The notes: a model not told the origin generated them from the sequence alone. A stretch of DNA of 64,000 bases from JACDAN01 sp963834825 (GCA_963834825.1 CAWICZ010000014.1:434001-498000); one strand, 5' to 3'; positions 33,501 through 41,562 are shown, counted from the first letter of the stretch. Translations and numbers: made by a program.

Positions 33501-33742
33501 TCGGGATCCAGGAGGCGCGCATCAAGGTCTCCCGGATCGGCGCGGACTACCTGGTCTTCCGTCAGGGTAAGGCGACCGTCGGCCCGCTCGTCCTGGGCTC
33601 CGGCGAGCTCAAGGAATTGCGCCGGCGTGTCGATACCGCCGTGTACACAACCGCTCGAAAGGAGGTCTCGCTGCGCGAAGAGGACCTACCGGGAGCAATC
33701 CGGTTAGTCGATGCTATCCTGGGTACGCGCCAGGCAGCGTAA
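30512..33742 (+). CDS. mfd: Transcription-repair coupling factor Mfd
   Basis: About 1076 residues from ATG 30512; the frame is open further upstream but unconserved. The order is an N-terminal UvrB-like region (RGGIVDVFPTTGREPLRIELFG), the RNA-polymerase-interaction domain (GDHVVHEDHGVGKLLGFE), then the translocase with Walker A CGDVGFGKTEVAVRAA, DEEQ (VIVDEEQRFGV), TATPIPRSLHMSL and GRVGRSDVLAHSYLFYP, and the C-terminal TRCF domain. It removes stalled polymerase and recruits UvrA. Confidence 0.96.
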   Translation: MDQPVLHILTQELAGSDRFRAFLDELRATRRELAVEAADRRGPRARVSEAALPLFLSALHGELDRGVVVLLPEDADARDAAEAASWFVDPDRVALLPSRGVRWESGLEPAPHLVGERARALDVLAAGGLVAVSATALAEGMPPPAERPEPIRLPDDAEDLTERLALAGYERVERAEERGQFAVRGGIVDVFPTTGREPLRIELFGDEIESIRVFSPFTQRTLHPVDRAVIYPAVERRSDLVEPTLVDEDEPIPVPDDLIAPLDRTPDVVWQPDAVRQLWEEEELPAQQLAGAAELDPFPSGQPFSFEAQRPAIAARGLAEAEHELGALVRAGLRVVVAFAHRGEALRSQNLLRRVEARLFEEGDELPTEAELLYAVSPARRGFVWRELGIALLPDTQIFRRKPRAAARVGRSLQSFADLRTGDHVVHEDHGVGKLLGFETKEVAGVTRDYLLLAFRGDDRLYVPHEQLGKVSRYVGMNGAPALSKLGGKAWQLLKSRAREGIRELAGELLRLYAQRQQAPGFAFDLRHEYLEQLEASFPYRETEDQQAAIEAVKQDLEAPRPMDRLVCGDVGFGKTEVAVRAAFATALNDRQTMMLVPTTVLAQQHWNTFRERYRDFPVRVEMVSRFRSAKDTKQVLADFAEGKVDVLIGTHRVLSRDVIPKDLGLVIVDEEQRFGVAQKELLRQLRLEVDVLAMTATPIPRSLHMSLSGLRDISVIETPPEGRRPIRTHVGEFDEDLIKQALEREVARSGQGFYLHNRVETIDERASWLQELAPNLRFLVAHGQMRERELEDRMVSFLRGDADVLVSTTIIESGLDIPQANTLVVERADALGLAQLYQIRGRVGRSDVLAHSYLFYPDASELTPEARARLATLADHTELGAGFAIAMRDLEIRGAGDLLGAEQSGHVAALGFELYVELLAEAVAELSGERRPAARPVRVDVRVDAYVPNTYVDSEALRIDLHRRLALVETEDELRELEAATVDRFGPLPDPVRNLFGIQEARIKVSRIGADYLVFRQGKATVGPLVLGSGELKELRRRVDTAVYTTARKEVSLREEDLPGAIRLVDAILGTRQAA

Positions 33743-33755
33743 CGCGGCGCTTTTT
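33727..33755 (+). terminator. Hairpin plus T5 at the mfd 3' end
   Basis: GCGCC (33727-33731) pairs with GGCGC (33746-33750), with an inner GCG-TAA-CGC stem, and five T residues follow directly. The hairpin spans the mfd stop codon (TAA 33740-33742), and the T-run ends 2 nt before the next ATG. This is the only U-tract terminator seen here; it could limit read-through into the lipoprotein gene. Confidence 0.5.
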
Positions 33756-33757
33756 CT

Positions 33758-34759
33758 ATGAAAACACGGATCTTTGCAGGAGTTTTTGCTGTCGGCTTCG
33801 CCGTGTTGGCGGTCGCCTGCGGCACCTCGAGCGATGGCGGCGACGTCCCTTCGAACTCGGTCGCCGTCGTTGGTGATCGGACGATTACGAAGGCTGAATT
33901 CGACGACCTCGTCACGTACGCGAAGCGCAGCTACACCGCGCAGAAGCGGCCGTTCCCGAAGGTCGGAACGCCGGAGTACGCGCAGATTCGCGACCAGGCC
34001 GTCCGCTTCCTAGTCCAGCGGGCCCAGTTCGAAGTCAAGGCCGGCGACCTCGGGGTCGACGTGAGTGACGAAGAGGTCAACAAGCGCGTCGAGCAGTACA
34101 AGAAGGAGCGCCACGGCGGCAGCGATGCGAAGTTCCAGGCCGAGCTCAAGTCTCAGGGCCTGTCCGAGGACCAGGCGCGGGACATCATCCGGGCGAACCT
34201 CGTCCAGGAGGGGATCTACAACAAGGTCACCGCCGACGCCAAGGTCACGGACAATGAGATCCAGAACCACTACGCCAAGAACAAGGCGCAGTACGGAACG
34301 CCTGAGACGCGTGTCGTGCGCCACGTTCTCGTCAAGGACAAGGCGACGGCCGACCGGCTCTACAACGAGTTGCGCGCCGGCGGCGACTGGAAGGCGATCG
34401 CGAAGCAGTACTCGCAGGATCCTGCCTCGAAGAACCAGGGTGGGCGCATGACCGCGACGAAGGGCGCGCTCGTCCCCGAGTTCGAGCAGGCCGCCTTCAA
34501 CATCGGGAACAACGGGATCTCGAAGCCGGTGAAGACGCAGTACGGCTGGCACATCATCCAGGCCCTCTCGCCGGTCAAGCAGAGCACGACGACGCCCCTG
34601 AACCAGGTTAAGGAACCGATCCGCCAGCAGCTGACCCAGGACAAGAAGAACAAGGAGATGCAGGGCTGGGTCGAGGAGATGCGCAAGGACCTCGACGGCG
34701 AGACCGCGTACCAGGTCGGCTACAAGCCGACGAGCCCCGAGACTCCCGCCGCTGGCTGA
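33758..34759 (+). CDS. Parvulin-type peptidyl-prolyl isomerase lipoprotein (PrsA/SurA-like)
   Basis: A 333-residue exported lipoprotein. The signal peptide ends in a lipobox (AVLAVAC-G), so the cysteine at about residue 21 is probably acylated. A SurA-N-like helical region (ITKAEFDDLVTYAKRS) is followed by the parvulin domain (RVVRHVLVKDKATADRLYNE, FEQAAFNIGNNGISKPVKTQ, YGWHIIQAL). It would assist folding of secreted proteins at the outer face of the membrane. The stop lies inside the first codons of mazG. Confidence 0.92.
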   Translation: MKTRIFAGVFAVGFAVLAVACGTSSDGGDVPSNSVAVVGDRTITKAEFDDLVTYAKRSYTAQKRPFPKVGTPEYAQIRDQAVRFLVQRAQFEVKAGDLGVDVSDEEVNKRVEQYKKERHGGSDAKFQAELKSQGLSEDQARDIIRANLVQEGIYNKVTADAKVTDNEIQNHYAKNKAQYGTPETRVVRHVLVKDKATADRLYNELRAGGDWKAIAKQYSQDPASKNQGGRMTATKGALVPEFEQAAFNIGNNGISKPVKTQYGWHIIQALSPVKQSTTTPLNQVKEPIRQQLTQDKKNKEMQGWVEEMRKDLDGETAYQVGYKPTSPETPAAG

Positions 34760-35558
34760 TCAAGACGGGCTCGCTGAAGCCCTGCTCGGGCTCCAGCGCC
34801 TGACCGAGCGGCTACGCCACGACTGCCCCTGGGACCGGGAGCAGACGACGCGGACGATCGTCCCGCACACGATCGAGGAGGCCTACGAGGTCGCGGACGC
34901 GGCGCTCGCGGGCGACGATGCAAAGCTCGAGGACGAGCTCGGCGACCTGCTCTTTCAGACCTACTTCCTCGCGCTTTTACTCGAGGAGCGCGGCGCGGGC
35001 GATCTCACCACTGTGGCGACGCGGATCCACGAGAAGCTCGTCGCTCGCCACCCACACGTCTTCGGCGAGGTCGAGGCGCGCACGGCCGGTCGGGTCCGCG
35101 AGAACTGGGAGCGGATCAAGGCCGAGCAGGAGGGCCGCGAGGGGATCTTCCATCACGTTCCCGAGACGCTGCCCGCCCTGCTCTACGCCCGGAAGCTGCA
35201 GCGCCGGGCCGCGGCGATCGACTTCGAGTACCCGGACACGGCCGCCGCACTCGCCGATCTCGACGACGAGCTGCGCGAGCTGAAGGAGGCCATCGCGGCG
35301 GCGGGGGAGAGTGCGCCCGAGACCGAGCCGGACGCGCGCGTCTTCGAGGAGCTCGGTGACGTGCTATTCGCGGCCGTCAACGTCGCACGCCGGCTCAACG
35401 TCGATCCGGAGCTCGCGCTGCGGGCGATGGCGGACCGCTTCGCCGCGCGCGTCGAGCGAGCGGAGCAGCTCGCGGCGTCGGCCGGACGAAGCTTCACCGA
35501 GCTCACGCTCGAGGAGAAAGACCGATACTTCGACGCCGCCAAGGAGGAAGGCCGTTGA
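34752..35558 (+). CDS. mazG: Nucleoside triphosphate pyrophosphohydrolase MazG
   Basis: A two-domain MazG of about 268 residues. The N-terminal MazG motif (CPWDREQTTRTIVPHTIEEA, then EDELGDLLFQ) and the C-terminal repeat (ELRELKEAIAAAG, FEELGDVLFAAVNVARR) carry the metal-binding acidic residues. The frame has no ATG, GTG or TTG upstream of the conserved N-terminus. CTG 34752, 3 nt before the overlapping lipoprotein stop region, gives the expected length. The first standard start (GTG 35013) would delete the whole first catalytic motif. It hydrolyses NTPs, clearing abnormal nucleotides. Confidence 0.88.
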   Translation: MADQDGLAEALLGLQRLTERLRHDCPWDREQTTRTIVPHTIEEAYEVADAALAGDDAKLEDELGDLLFQTYFLALLLEERGAGDLTTVATRIHEKLVARHPHVFGEVEARTAGRVRENWERIKAEQEGREGIFHHVPETLPALLYARKLQRRAAAIDFEYPDTAAALADLDDELRELKEAIAAAGESAPETEPDARVFEELGDVLFAAVNVARRLNVDPELALRAMADRFAARVERAEQLAASAGRSFTELTLEEKDRYFDAAKEEGR

Positions 35559-36829
35559 GCAGTCCGATCACCGCCGTGCGAGCCCGCCAGATCTTCGACT
35601 CTCGCGGGAACCCGACCGTCGAGGCCGACGTCGAGCTGGAGTCCGGCGCGCGCGGGCGTGCCGCGGCGCCGTCCGGCGCCTCCACGGGGCGGTTCGAGGC
35701 GGTCGAGCTCCGCGACGGCGACCCGGACGAGTTCCTCGGGCGCGGCGTGCATCGCGCGGTCGAGAACGTCTCGGAGATCGCCGACGTAATCGCCGAGATG
35801 GATCCCGCGGATCAGGCCGGCGTCGACGCCGCCATGGTCGAGCTCGACGGCACCGAGAACAAGGGCCGGCTGGGCGCCAACGCGATCCTGGCCGTCTCGC
35901 TGGCCGTGGCCAAAGCGGCCGCCGCCGAGGCGGGCGTTCCCCTGTACCGCTGGATCGGCGGCTCGGAGGCCCACGTGCTCCCGGTGCCGATGCTGAACGT
36001 GGTCAACGGCGGCGCGCACGCGCGCAACTCGCTCGACCTCCAGGAGTTCATGATCGTCCCCGGCGGCGCCGAGAGCTTCTCCGGTGCGCTCAGGATCGCG
36101 ATCGAGACCTTCCACACGCTGAAGAAGCTGCTCGACGATCGCGGTCTGGCGACGGCGGTCGGCGACGAGGGCGGCTTCGCCCCCGACCTCGGCTCGAGCG
36201 AGGAGGCGATCGAGCTGATCCTGGAGGCGGTGCAGCGCGCCGGGCACCAGGAGCGGATTGCGATCGCGCTCGACCCGGCTATGACAGAACTGATCGGCGA
36301 GGACGGTGTCTACCGGTTCGAGGGTCGAGAGGCGACGGCGGAGGAGCTTGTCGGTTTCTGGGGCGACCTCGCCGAGCGCTTTCCGATCGTCTCGATCGAG
36401 GACGGGGCCGGGGAGGAGGACTGGGGCGCGTGGAAGGCCATGACGGACGCGCTGGGCGAGCGAGTCCAACTCGTCGGCGACGACCTCTTCGTCACCAACG
36501 CCGATCGCCTTCGCCGCGGGATCGAGGCCGGGGTCGCAAACGCGATCCTCGTCAAGGTCAACCAGATCGGAACGCTGACGGAGACGCTCGAGACGATCGC
36601 CCTCGCCCGCTCCGCAGGCTACGCCTCGGTGATCTCCCACCGCTCCGGCGAGACGGAGGACACGACGATCGCCGATCTGGCCGTGGCCACGAACGCCGGT
36701 CAGATCAAGACCGGGGCCCCGAGCCGGACCGACCGGGTCGCGAAGTACAACCAGCTCCTGCGGATCGAAGAGGAGCTCGGTGCGGACGCCGAATACCCGG
36801 GCTGGAATGCGTTTCCTCGGCGCTCTTAG
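35555..36829 (+). CDS. eno: Enolase
   Basis: A 424-residue glycolytic enzyme that interconverts 2-phosphoglycerate and phosphoenolpyruvate. Signatures are ARQIFDSRGNPTVEADVEL, APSGASTGRFEAVELRDGD, the catalytic GDEGGFAPDLGSSEEA, and VISHRSGETEDTTIADLAVA. The TTG start overlaps the mazG stop by 4 nt (TTGA). Together with pyk at 37610, two consecutive steps of lower glycolysis are clustered. Confidence 0.97.
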   Translation: MSSPITAVRARQIFDSRGNPTVEADVELESGARGRAAAPSGASTGRFEAVELRDGDPDEFLGRGVHRAVENVSEIADVIAEMDPADQAGVDAAMVELDGTENKGRLGANAILAVSLAVAKAAAAEAGVPLYRWIGGSEAHVLPVPMLNVVNGGAHARNSLDLQEFMIVPGGAESFSGALRIAIETFHTLKKLLDDRGLATAVGDEGGFAPDLGSSEEAIELILEAVQRAGHQERIAIALDPAMTELIGEDGVYRFEGREATAEELVGFWGDLAERFPIVSIEDGAGEEDWGAWKAMTDALGERVQLVGDDLFVTNADRLRRGIEAGVANAILVKVNQIGTLTETLETIALARSAGYASVISHRSGETEDTTIADLAVATNAGQIKTGAPSRTDRVAKYNQLLRIEEELGADAEYPGWNAFPRRS

Positions 36830-37580
36830 CCTTCTTGTCCTGCTCGTAGCCGGCTGTGGCGGGGACGGCGATTCCGCGAGCACGACGACGGTCCGCGAGA
36901 CCGTCACCGAGTCCGACACCACGTCGGTGCCCACCGAGACGGCGAAGGCGCTGACGATCTATCTCCTGCGAGATGGAAAGGTCGCGCCGGTCTCGCGGAC
37001 GGTCGTCACGGGCCCTCGAGTCGGTGCGGCTGCGCTGCGCGAGCTCTTCAAGGGCCCGTCTACCGACGACGAGGGCCTCGAGACGGCGATCCCGTCAGGC
37101 ACTGCGCTCCGGTCGTTGGCAATCGCGAGTGGCGTCGCCAGCGTCGAGCTGTCCAAGCCGCTGCCTCAGGACGACGCGCTCGCACAGGTCGTCTACACGC
37201 TTACGGCGTTTCCGACCGTGAAGCGGGTCGACGTCGGCGCCGACGCCCCGGTCGGGCGGAGGGCATTCGAGGCTCAGACGCCCGCGATCCTGGTCGAGTC
37301 GCCGCGGCCGGGCGAAACGGTCGAGCCGGGCTTCGAGGTGACCGGGACCGCGAACACCTTCGAGGCGACGTTCAACTACGAGCTCAAGGAGGCCGACGGC
37401 CGTGTGCTGACCAAGGACTTCGTGACGGCGACTTCCGGCAGCGGTACGCGCGGGACGTTCGCGTTCAAGGTCGCCTACACGCTCGAGGAGCCGGCCGACG
37501 GGACGCTGGTCGTCTTCGAGCTCTCCGCGGAAGACGGCTCGCGCATCAACGGGCAGGAGATCCCGCTGCGGCTCGAGTAG
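36807..37580 (+). CDS. GerMN/Gmad2-domain lipoprotein
   Basis: A 257-residue lipoprotein starting at ATG 36807, 23 nt inside eno. The signal ends LLVLLVAGC-GG. A Thr/Ser-rich linker is followed by a GerMN domain (KALTIYLLRDGKVAPVSRTV, AALRELFKGPS, GVASVELSKPL) and a C-terminal Ig-like Gmad2 domain (ILVESPRPGETVEPGFEVTG, LVVFELSAEDGSRI). Such domains occur in spore germination proteins but also widely in non-spore-formers on the cell surface. The function here is unknown. Confidence 0.88.
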   Translation: MRFLGALSLLVLLVAGCGGDGDSASTTTVRETVTESDTTSVPTETAKALTIYLLRDGKVAPVSRTVVTGPRVGAAALRELFKGPSTDDEGLETAIPSGTALRSLAIASGVASVELSKPLPQDDALAQVVYTLTAFPTVKRVDVGADAPVGRRAFEAQTPAILVESPRPGETVEPGFEVTGTANTFEATFNYELKEADGRVLTKDFVTATSGSGTRGTFAFKVAYTLEEPADGTLVVFELSAEDGSRINGQEIPLRLE

Positions 37581-37609
37581 CCCCGCGCGGCCTCGGTACC
37601 CTCCAGGGC

Positions 37610-39022
37610 GTGTTGCCGACACTGCCTCGCCGCACCAAGATTGTTGCCACGCTGGGGCCCTCGACCGCGACGCAGGAACTGGTCTCAGGGCTCGCCAGGG
37701 CGGGCATGGACGGCGCGCGGCTCAATTTCTCCCACGGGACGCGCGAGCAGCACGCCGAGGCCGCGCGCCTGGTGCGAGCGGCGCGGGAGGAAGTCGGCCG
37801 CCCGATCGCGCTGATCGCGGATCTTCAAGGGCCGAAGCTGCGGATCGGCGAGCTCGAGCGGCCCGTGAGGCTTGTCAAGGGCGACGAGGTCGTCGTCACT
37901 GGAGACGAGCCGCAAGACAGCGAGCTTCCGGTGCGGCCGTCGGTGCTCGGCCAGGTGCTCCAGCCCGGACACGACGTCCTGATCGATGACGGCCTCGTTC
38001 GGCTTCGAGTCGAGGCTGTCGCCGGAGGGAAAGCACGCTGCGAAGTCGTCGTCGGCGGCGTCGTCGCCGAGCACAAGGGCGTGAACGTCCCGGGCGTCCC
38101 GGTTCCGATCCCGGCGCTGACGCGGAAAGACGCCGAGGATCTCGAGTTCGCTCTCGAGATGGACGTCGACTTCATCGCCCTCTCGTTCGTTCGCTCCGCT
38201 GCCGACGTCCGCGACCTCAAGGGACTGATCGAGCAGGCCGGATCGCCGGCGCACGTGATCGCCAAGATCGAGAAGGCCGAGGCTGTCGACGCCCTGCCCG
38301 CGATCCTGGACGAGACGGATGCGGTCATGGTCGCCCGCGGCGATCTCGGGGTGGAGATCGGCGCCGAGGTCGTCCCACTGCTCCAGAAGCGGATCATCAA
38401 GGCCGCGCTCGACCGTGGGAAGCCTGTGATCACAGCGACGCAGATGCTCGAGTCGATGCTCCACCAGCCCGAGCCGACGCGGGCCGAGGCGAGCGACATT
38501 GCCAACGCGATCCTCGACGGCACCTCCGCGGTGATGCTGTCCGAGGAGACGGCGATCGGCGAGTACCCGCTCGAATCCGTCCAGACGATGGACCGGATCG
38601 CGAAGGTGATCGAGCCGAGCATCGAGTATCGCCACCAGTTCCCGCAGCCCGGCGACGAGCCTTCCGTCAACCAGGCGATGTCAAACGCAGCGTGCGACCT
38701 GGCCGAGGCGCTCGGGGCGAAGGCGATCCTCGTGCCGACGTTCAGCGGGCGGACCGCCTCGGTCGTCGCCCGGCTGCGGCCCAGGCGGCCCGTGATCGGG
38801 CTCTCACACCACGACTACGCACTCCGGCACATGGCGCTGGAGTGGGGGGTGACGCCGGTCCGGATGCCCGAGGCCGCCGACGTCGAGGAGCTCTGGGCGA
38901 GCTCGCTCGAGTCAGGGAAGCTCACCGGGCTGCTCGACGAAGGCGATCTCGTCGTGCTGACCGCCGGAACTGCGGTCAACATCCCGGGCACCACCGACAT
39001 GATCAAGCTGGCGTACGCCTAG
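37610..39022 (+). CDS. pyk: Pyruvate kinase
   Basis: A 470-residue enzyme. Motifs are TKIVATLGPSTATQEL, ARLNFSHGTREQH, the catalytic ARGDLGVEIGAE and VITATQMLESMLHQPEPTRA. The C-terminal allosteric domain is complete (ILVPTFSGRTASVVARLRP). GTG 37610 lies 7 nt after TACCCT (37597-37602), so the gene probably has its own leaderless promoter rather than depending on eno. Confidence 0.97.
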   Translation: MLPTLPRRTKIVATLGPSTATQELVSGLARAGMDGARLNFSHGTREQHAEAARLVRAAREEVGRPIALIADLQGPKLRIGELERPVRLVKGDEVVVTGDEPQDSELPVRPSVLGQVLQPGHDVLIDDGLVRLRVEAVAGGKARCEVVVGGVVAEHKGVNVPGVPVPIPALTRKDAEDLEFALEMDVDFIALSFVRSAADVRDLKGLIEQAGSPAHVIAKIEKAEAVDALPAILDETDAVMVARGDLGVEIGAEVVPLLQKRIIKAALDRGKPVITATQMLESMLHQPEPTRAEASDIANAILDGTSAVMLSEETAIGEYPLESVQTMDRIAKVIEPSIEYRHQFPQPGDEPSVNQAMSNAACDLAEALGAKAILVPTFSGRTASVVARLRPRRPVIGLSHHDYALRHMALEWGVTPVRMPEAADVEELWASSLESGKLTGLLDEGDLVVLTAGTAVNIPGTTDMIKLAYA

Positions 39023-39068
39023 CCGCGCGTCGGCAGGAGCGTTCGGACAGGTCCCGAAGTGGAGGCGC

Positions 39069-39413
39069 ATGCCGAGGTCGAAACGGCGCGCCTCACGTTC
39101 CCGGCGACGGACGCCCGTCATGCGCTGGGCTGCGGTCGTGACGCTGGCGGTCGTCGCGCTCCTTTACTACCGGCCGCTCCGCAGCTACGTCGAGACCCGG
39201 AGCTCGGTGCAGGAGCGCCAGGCCGAGGTGCGTGAGCTGCGCGCCAAGCGCGACGAGCTCGCGCGCCGGCTCGAGGAAGCCGACACGCCCGAGGCGCTTG
39301 CCCGTCGCGCCCGGAAGCTCGGTCTCGTCAAGCCGGGAGAGGAGCTTTACATCGTCAAGGGCATCGAGGAGTGGCGTCGCCAGGTGGGCACTAGGATCGG
39401 AGGGGATGGATGA
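39069..39413 (+). CDS. FtsB/DivIC-family septum formation initiator
   Basis: A 114-residue bitopic protein. A basic N-terminus (PRSKRRASRSRRR) precedes a transmembrane helix (AAVVTLAVVALLYY), a coiled coil (VQERQAEVRELRAKRDELAR) and the end motif RKLGLVKPGEELYIV, as in FtsB/DivIC. It would join the FtsQ-FtsL complex at the division site. A GGAGG site precedes the ATG. Its stop overlaps the DUF501 start. Confidence 0.9.
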   Translation: MPRSKRRASRSRRRTPVMRWAAVVTLAVVALLYYRPLRSYVETRSSVQERQAEVRELRAKRDELARRLEEADTPEALARRARKLGLVKPGEELYIVKGIEEWRRQVGTRIGGDG

Positions 39414-39909
39414 CCGAGCCGTCGTCGAGAGCCAGCTCGGCCGGACACCGCGCGCGTTCCTGCGCGTCGCCGTCCGCTGCCCCTTCGGCGCTCCGGCGGT
39501 CACAGTCCAGGCGCCGTACGACAGCGCCGGCGAGCCCTTCCCGACGACCTTCTACCTGACCTGCCGGCATCTCGTCGCGGGCGTCTCCCGGCTCGAGGCG
39601 GCCGGCGGGATCGAGCGGTGGACCGCGGCCGTCCAAGCCGACCCCGTGCTCACGGCGAGCCTGGAGCGCGCAACGGCGGATCAGCGTGCGTTCCGCCGCG
39701 AGCTCGCCGGTGGACAGGTGGGGCGGGAGGGAGGCTCGTCGCTCGAGCTCGGCATCGGCGGTGCGGCGCGGCCCGAGAAGCTGAAGTGCCTCCACGCCCA
39801 TGTGGCGTTCGCCCTCGCGCGACCGGGCTACGAGCTCGGCGATCGGATCGTCGCCCAGCTCGGCGTCCTCTGGCCTGACCGCTGCTGCACACTCGGGCGA
39901 GCGGGGTAG
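39406..39909 (+). CDS. DUF501 protein
   Basis: A 167-residue protein from ATG 39406, overlapping ftsB by 8 nt. It carries the family landmarks: VESQLGRTPRAFLRVAVRCP, PFPTTFYLTCRHLVAGVSRL, and near the C-terminus KLKCLHAHVAFALARPGYELG with the conserved Lys-Cys-Leu-His-Ala-His. The spacing of Cys and His suggests metal binding, but function is unknown. It almost always follows enolase and ftsB in actinobacteria. Confidence 0.9.
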   Translation: MDDRAVVESQLGRTPRAFLRVAVRCPFGAPAVTVQAPYDSAGEPFPTTFYLTCRHLVAGVSRLEAAGGIERWTAAVQADPVLTASLERATADQRAFRRELAGGQVGREGGSSLELGIGGAARPEKLKCLHAHVAFALARPGYELGDRIVAQLGVLWPDRCCTLGRAG

Positions 39910-39914
39910 GACGG

Positions 39915-40229
39915 ATGGCGTCCTCGGTTGAGACGGCCAGGCAGCAGTGGGCCGAGGGGAACCGCCGGCTCGAGTCACAGGCCTCCGATCCGGATCTCTA
40001 CGGGCGGCTGCTCGCCCAGCTCGAGGTCGCCACGGATGAGTTGCGCAAGCGCGTGGGCGAGACGTTCACGCTGGCCCAGCTCGCCGAGGCGTACGACGCG
40101 GCGGACGGCTGGATGAGGGAGGCCGTCGAGGAGCGAGCCGCGGCACCGGGGTGGTCGCGCCAGCTGTCCGTCGTCCAAGACGCGGCCTTCCACCTGTTCG
40201 CCCGCGGCGCGACCGACTACTCGCCGTGA
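39915..40229 (+). CDS. Conserved hypothetical protein, all-helical
   Basis: A 104-residue ORF, ATG 39915, 5 nt after DUF501. It is helical and charged (SSVETARQQWAEGNRRLE, LYGRLLAQLEVATDELRKRV, FTLAQLAEAYDAADGWMREA). There are no transmembrane segments or recognised motifs. It is probably the third gene of the ftsB-DUF501 operon. I do not recognise the family. Confidence 0.7.
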   Translation: MASSVETARQQWAEGNRRLESQASDPDLYGRLLAQLEVATDELRKRVGETFTLAQLAEAYDAADGWMREAVEERAAAPGWSRQLSVVQDAAFHLFARGATDYSP

Positions 40230-40426
40230 TGTCCGCGCGCCCCCGCTCGCGGCGGCGACGCCGCCTGCCGACCGTCGTCACCTGGCTCATTCGCATCGCG
40301 ATCGTCGTCCTCGCCTTCGCGCTCGGCGTGGCCCTTGGGCAGGCGATCGAGGATCGGCCGCCGGCGGGAGAGCCGGTGACGAACATCACCACGATTCGCC
40401 CCTGGACGCAGACGACCCAGCCGTGA
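40229..40426 (+). CDS. Small single-pass membrane protein
   Basis: A 65-residue ORF whose ATG shares a base with the upstream stop (TGATG). A very basic N-terminus (SARPRSRRRRRL) precedes one transmembrane helix (VTWLIRIAIVVLAFALGVALG) and a short outside tail (EPVTNITTIRPWTQTTQP). Positive-inside topology puts the N-terminus in the cytoplasm. Its function is unknown, and it is probably co-transcribed with the preceding gene. Confidence 0.65.
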   Translation: MSARPRSRRRRRLPTVVTWLIRIAIVVLAFALGVALGQAIEDRPPAGEPVTNITTIRPWTQTTQP

Positions 40427-40486
40427 GGTACGACATTCGTCCGCTCCGGCGCGAAGAAAGTGGAGCTTTGCTTAGATTCGGCTGGA

Positions 40487-41092
40487 GTGGCCGAGAGTGG
40501 GGGCAGAGCGCGGCGGCAGCCGCCTGGGAACGGAGGTGCTGACTGGCTGACGCTCGGCCAGGCCGCGCGGTACCTCGGGGTCGCTCAGAGCACGATTCGG
40601 AAGTGGTCGGACCAGGGCAGGCTGGCGGCGTTCTACACGCCCGGCGGCCATCGCCGCTATCGCCAGCGTGACCTCGAGGCTTTCGTCGCCGGCTCGGCCG
40701 GGGGCACCGCCGCCTCCGGATCGCGCCCCGCACCGCTCGTCCTCGTCGTCGACGACGACCCTCGGATCCGGGAGTTCATCCGTGTCAACCTGGAGATCGA
40801 CGGCTACTCGGTCCGGGAGGCAGGCAGCGCCGAGGAGGGGCTCGCTGCGCTCGAGGCGGAGCCACCCGACCTGATCCTCCTCGACGTGATGATGCCGCAA
40901 GTGGACGGCTGGGAGATGCTCAAGCGGGTCCGCGAGCGCCACGGCGTGGACTCGATCCAGGTGATCATGTTCAGCGGCCAGGTCGACGACGACGCCGACC
41001 AGGCGGCCTCGGGCGGCGCGCAGGCCTTCATCGGCAAGCCCTTCAACCCGCAAGAGCTCGTCACACGAACGAAAGATTTGCTCGGGAGCTAG
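40487..41092 (+). CDS. Response regulator with N-terminal MerR/excisionase-type HTH and C-terminal receiver
   Basis: About 201 residues from GTG 40487, chosen because TAGATT (40473-40478) lies 8 nt upstream; GTG 40460 is the longer option. The DNA-binding part comes first (WLTLGQAARYLGVAQSTIRKW, FYTPGGHRRYRQRDLEAFV, the BldC/excisionase type). A receiver domain follows (LVLVVDDDPRIREFIRVNLE, phospho-acceptor in LILLDVMMPQVDGW, Lys in FIGKPFNP). The domain order is the reverse of most response regulators. No partner kinase is adjacent. Confidence 0.9.
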   Translation: MAESGGRARRQPPGNGGADWLTLGQAARYLGVAQSTIRKWSDQGRLAAFYTPGGHRRYRQRDLEAFVAGSAGGTAASGSRPAPLVLVVDDDPRIREFIRVNLEIDGYSVREAGSAEEGLAALEAEPPDLILLDVMMPQVDGWEMLKRVRERHGVDSIQVIMFSGQVDDDADQAASGGAQAFIGKPFNPQELVTRTKDLLGS

Positions 41093-41562
41093 AGCTCTTC
41101 CGACGCGCGCAGCAGGCCTGCCACGATGACCAGGATTGCGGCGGCGAGGCTGATCCAGATCCCGATGCCGCGGCTGGCCGGCTGGAACTCCTCCGGAATC
41201 GAGATCAGCCGGATCAGCACCAGGATCGTTGCCAGCGATCCGAGCACGATCGTGATCAGGCTCTCCGGAACCGTGGCGGGAAGCTCGAGACCGGCTAGGC
41301 GCATGAGGCTGAGCGCCATGACCGCCAGCCCGATGACGAAGACGACCTTCGCGATCGCCCCCGTGTGCCAGCCGATGATCGCGATCGTCGGGTCATCCAC
41401 GTTGCCCACGTACCAGCCCATCAGAGTCGAGAGCGTGAGGACGAGGCCGGCGAGCCAGCTCAGACGCTCGCCCGCACCCCAGATCCAGGCCACGTCCGGC
41501 GCAAATCGTTCGGCCGGCTCGGCGTAGGGCTGCTCGGGCGGGATCGGCTCAGGCGTCTGCAC
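41089..41562 (-). CDS. Four-helix membrane protein
   Basis: A 157-residue protein with a Pro-rich cytoplasmic start (TPEPIPPEQPYAEPAERFAP) and four hydrophobic segments (LAGLVLTLSTLMGWYVG, IAKVVFVIGLAVMALSLM, ITIVLGSLATILVLIRL, GIWISLAAAILVIVAGLL). Actinobacterial integral membrane proteins of this size and layout are common, but no function is assigned. It converges with the HTH-receiver gene (4-nt overlap). Confidence 0.78.
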   Translation of the reverse strand: MQTPEPIPPEQPYAEPAERFAPDVAWIWGAGERLSWLAGLVLTLSTLMGWYVGNVDDPTIAIIGWHTGAIAKVVFVIGLAVMALSLMRLAGLELPATVPESLITIVLGSLATILVLIRLISIPEEFQPASRGIGIWISLAAAILVIVAGLLRASEEL

